DNA of 7,663 bases from CAYGKP01 sp964350605 (GTDB taxonomy: Bacteria; Bacteroidota; Bacteroidia; Cytophagales; JAAEPT01). Positions 6,303-7,663 of the stretch are shown piece by piece. The notes under the pieces were generated by a model. It was not told where the DNA came from. It ran no database searches and worked only from the letters and a program-made list of their open reading frames with translations. Numbering within the stretch: position 1 is the first letter of the stretch; each line of letters begins with the position of its first letter. The translations under genes were made by a program, and so were the position numbers. Location of the stretch: contig CAYGKP010000122.1 of assembly GCA_964350605.1 (NCBI GenBank), forward strand, positions 1 to 7,663, given 5' to 3'.

Positions 6303-7091
6303 ATGGCTTTGACACTTGTCGACACACATGCCCACCTCTACGCTTCTGAGTTCGACGCGGACCGAAGCGAGGTAATCGAACGTGCGCGCCTGGCCGGCAT
6401 CTCGACGATCCTGTTGCCCAACATTGATTTGGATAGCGTCGAACCCATGTTGGCCTTGGTCGCGAGCGAGCCGAACGGGTTTCGACCCATGTTGGGCTTG
6501 CACCCTTGCTACGTGAGCGACGAAGACCCCTTCGCGCAACTGGCCGAGATTGCCACCCATTGGGATCGCGCTGACTACGTCGCCGTTGGTGAGATCGGAA
6601 TCGACCTGCACTGGCGTACCGACAACCTCCCCGCCCAGCAAACCGTCTTTCGGACGCAGTTGAATTGGGCCGTCGAACGGAACCTGCCCGTGGCCATTCA
6701 CGCCCGAGAATCGAACGACCAAGTAGCTGAGGTTCTTGAAGACATGGCCCAACCCGGCTTATGCGGCGTACAACATTGCTTCACAGGCACATTGGCCGAG
6801 GCACAGCGACTGCTCGACCTGGGGTTCTACCTGGGCATCGGTGGGGTTTCGACCTTTAAAAAGGGCGGCCTCGATGAGGTGCTGCCTCATATCGGTCTTG
6901 ATCGCTTGATCTTGGAGACCGATTGTCCATACCTAGCGCCCACCCCGAACCGCGGCAAACGAAACGAACCGGCGTACCTGACCTACATCGTGGCTCGCCT
7001 TAGCGAGCTCTTAGGCATAAGTCCCGAACACATCATTGACCAGACCACCCAGAACGCCACGGCGCTTTTTGGTCTGGAGAACAAAACTTAA
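6303..7091 (+). CDS. TatD-family metal-dependent hydrolase / DNase
   Basis: This 262-residue cytoplasmic protein is close to the usual family length of about 255-265. It has the metal-dependent amidohydrolase-type TIM barrel of TatD proteins, with all expected ligands: DTHAH at 7-11 (H9, H11), GEIGID at 96-101 (E97), AIHARES at 131-137 (H133), QHCFTG at 157-162 (H158) and LETDCPYLAP at 204-213 (D207). The RGKRNEP stretch at 217-223 is also typical of the family. Characterised members are Mg-dependent 3'-5' exonucleases linked to DNA repair and fragmentation; D-aminoacyl-tRNA deacylase activity has been reported for some relatives. I chose ATG 6303. A TTG at 6297 would add only two residues. 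No Shine-Dalgarno sequence is visible. It lies apart from the glycan block and probably has no functional link to it. Which TatD subgroup (TatD, YcfH or YjjV-like) it belongs to cannot be told by eye. Confidence 0.93.
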   Translation: MALTLVDTHAHLYASEFDADRSEVIERARLAGISTILLPNIDLDSVEPMLALVASEPNGFRPMLGLHPCYVSDEDPFAQLAEIATHWDRADYVAVGEIGIDLHWRTDNLPAQQTVFRTQLNWAVERNLPVAIHARESNDQVAEVLEDMAQPGLCGVQHCFTGTLAEAQRLLDLGFYLGIGGVSTFKKGGLDEVLPHIGLDRLILETDCPYLAPTPNRGKRNEPAYLTYIVARLSELLGISPEHIIDQTTQNATALFGLENKT

Positions 7092-7131
7092 GCAAGCGAA
7101 GCCATCGGCGATCTTTTCCCACAGGGGTCCC

Positions 7132-7153
7132 CGAGCGGTCAACGGACCGCTCG
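7132..7153 (+). terminator. Perfect 9-bp hairpin, possible terminator of the TatD-type gene
   Basis: CGAGCGGTC at 7132-7140 pairs perfectly with GACCGCTCG at 7145-7153 across a four-base AACG loop. It starts 40 bases after the hydrolase stop and ends 35 bases before the tRNA. No T-run follows on the + strand (the next bases are CCCTGACTG and an A-rich stretch), so it is not a textbook intrinsic terminator. It could stop transcription with help from factors, protect the 3' end of the mRNA, or be a processing signal ahead of the tRNA. Confidence 0.42.
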
Positions 7154-7188
7154 CCCTGACTGAAAAATTTCGCACCTTTGCCGCCACT

Positions 7189-7276
7189 GGAGAGGTGGCC
7201 GAGTGGCTGAAGGCGCACGCTTGGAAAGCGTGTGTACCTCACAAGGGTACCGAGGGTTCGAATCCCTCTCTCTCCA
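7189..7276 (+). tRNA. tRNA-Ser (anticodon GGA)
   Basis: An 88-base type II tRNA folds well. The acceptor stem is GGAGAGG (7189-7195) with TCTCTCC (7269-7275), closed by one G-U pair. The D arm contains GCCGAGTGGCTGAAGGC. The anticodon stem is CACGC/GCGTG (7216-7220 and 7228-7232) around the loop TTGGAAA, giving anticodon GGA at 7223-7225, which reads UCC and UCU. A long variable arm (GTACC paired with GGTAC) marks it as Ser-type rather than a class I tRNA. The T arm is GAGGG-TTCGAAT-CCCTC. The discriminator is A at 7276, and CCA is not encoded (CGC follows), so CCA must be added after transcription. Confidence 0.97.
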
Positions 7277-7292
7277 CGCTTGAAGAAAGAAA

Positions 7293-7315
7293 GGCACCCG
7301 CAAACGAGCGGGGCC
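7293..7315 (+). terminator. GC-rich hairpin just after tRNA-Ser, possible terminator
   Basis: GGC-A-CCCGC (7293-7301) pairs with GCGGG-GCC (7308-7315) around an AAACGA loop. This gives eight base pairs, all G-C, with one bulged A. It begins 17 bases after the mature tRNA end, where a terminator or a 3' processing structure is expected. The sequence after it (CGAATCGATTTGATG) has only a short T-run, so termination is plausible but not certain. Confidence 0.42.
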
Positions 7316-7336
7316 CGAATCGATTTGATGAAGAAG

Positions 7337-7352
7337 GCCGGAATGCTCCGGC
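7337..7352 (+). other. Small hairpin between tRNA-Ser and the ExbB-type gene
   Basis: GCCGGA (7337-7342) pairs with TCCGGC (7347-7352) across an ATGC loop, and one G-U pair could extend it. No T-run follows; an A/T-rich stretch (ATTAAAATAAG) comes directly after. It may be part of the 3' end of the tRNA transcript or lie just upstream of the promoter or leader of the next gene. The rest of 7092-7409 outside the tRNA and the three hairpins shows nothing I can name. Confidence 0.35.
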
Positions 7353-7409
7353 TGCACGATTAAAATAAGATCAGACGAACGCTGAACCTGAACCGACACC
7401 CCTGACCCC

Positions 7410-7663
7410 ATGAAACGTCTTGCATTTCTGCTCTTTGCTTTGGGCCTCATCGCTGCTCCTTTGAGCCTGCGCGCCGAAGAAGAGCCAGACACAACGAAGG
7501 CTGATACCACAGCTGCTGCCGCCCCTGCACCCGCAGCGGAAGAGGAAGTGGCCGAGGAAGCCGCACCAGCTGCCCCTGAAGGCCCTTCCTTCACCCAGCA
7601 GATCAAAATCAAGTTTGTTGAGGGTGGCGTGGTCTTCATGGGCATTGTCATGCTCTGTTTGAT
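7410..7663 (+). CDS. MotA/TolQ/ExbB-family proton channel protein, 3' truncated
   Basis: Only the first 84 codons are present; the gene runs off the window end. It starts with a clear signal peptide (MKRLAFLLFALGLIAAPLSLRA, cleavage likely before EEEP). A low-complexity segment rich in Ala, Glu and Pro follows (about 23-60), then PSFTQQIKIKFVEGG and the start of a hydrophobic helix (VVFMGIVMLCL). This order of signal peptide, acidic Ala/Pro-rich linker, KFVEGG and first membrane helix matches the start of ExbB/TolQ-family proteins as found in Bacteroidota. These form pentameric inner-membrane proton channels that, with ExbD/TolR partners, energise TonB or Tol systems. ExbD-type genes would be expected downstream, outside the window. 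The ATG at 7410 is the natural start because it sits directly before the signal peptide; no Shine-Dalgarno sequence is visible. The identity rests on the N-terminus alone. Confidence 0.75.
   Translation, partial: MKRLAFLLFALGLIAAPLSLRAEEEPDTTKADTTAAAAPAPAAEEEVAEEAAPAAPEGPSFTQQIKIKFVEGGVVFMGIVMLCL

Noticed and set aside
7173..7180. CACCTTTG as a Bacteroidota -7 element for tRNA-Ser
   Set aside because: It partly matches TAnnTTTG and is well placed before the tRNA, but there is no TTG at the -33 position. Too weak to list as a promoter.
7361..7366. TAAAAT as a -10 element for the ExbB-type gene
   Set aside because: The nearest TTG-type upstream element (7325-7330) is 30 bases away, well outside normal spacing.
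7036..7368. + strand open frame of 110 codons running through the tRNA
   Set aside because: It overlaps the end of the TatD-type gene and runs across the whole tRNA-Ser and its hairpins, so it is chance.
7139..7651. - strand open frame of 170 codons opposite the tRNA and the ExbB-type start
   Set aside because: It crosses the tRNA and is rich in Ala and Ser only because it is antisense to the Ala-rich leader of the ExbB-type gene.
1..7663. Mobile elements, CRISPR arrays, toxin-antitoxin pairs, phage or defence genes
   Set aside because: No transposase or integrase motif, spaced direct repeats or terminal inverted repeats were seen. The tRNA is not followed by an integrase or a repeated copy of its 3' end.

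Overview
The window most likely comes from a GC-rich member of the Bacteroidota, possibly a Cytophagales- or Saprospirales-like lineage. Four observations support this. The DppC-type permease carries a large extracytoplasmic insertion that I associate with Bacteroidota homologues. The ExbB/TolQ-family protein has a signal peptide and an Ala/Glu/Pro-rich leader, also typical of that phylum. Gene starts lack usable Shine-Dalgarno sequences, and the reading frames are tightly overlapped. The phylum call rests on protein resemblance alone; the genus cannot be named. All genes lie on the + strand.

Region 1 (2-6192) is one compact block of seven genes with junctions of -34, +14, -8, -4, -4 and -4 bases, almost certainly one transcription unit that begins upstream of the window. 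In order it encodes: the C-terminal part of a flippase-like (lysylphosphatidylglycerol synthase TM/YbhN-type) membrane protein; a membrane-anchored family 2 glycosyltransferase; an 84-residue protein with a possible winged-helix fold; a DppC-type ABC permease with an enlarged extracytoplasmic segment; a GAF-like plus SpoIIE/PP2C-type phosphatase; a NodB-type polysaccharide deacetylase with no signal peptide; and a second membrane family 2 glycosyltransferase. Both glycosyltransferases carry the TDAD, acidic-pair and QRRRW motifs of the hydrophobic, often processive GT2 enzymes. With the deacetylase and the flippase-like protein they suggest assembly of a deacetylated envelope glycan or glycolipid. 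Why a permease and a regulatory phosphatase sit in the middle of this block is the main open question.

Region 2 (6193-7091) has a 110-base gap with no convincing promoter or terminator, then a complete TatD-family metal-dependent hydrolase with all its metal-ligand motifs.

Region 3 (7092-7409) is non-coding apart from a tRNA-Ser(GGA) at 7189-7276. It holds three strong GC-rich hairpins, one before and two after the tRNA, the first two of which are plausible terminators.

Region 4 (7410-7663) is the start of an ExbB/TolQ/MotA-type proton-channel gene cut by the window end.

I see no mobile element, CRISPR array, toxin-antitoxin pair, phage gene or defence system. The window looks like ordinary chromosome. 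The least explained parts are the permease insertion, the small protein before it and the mixed make-up of the operon.
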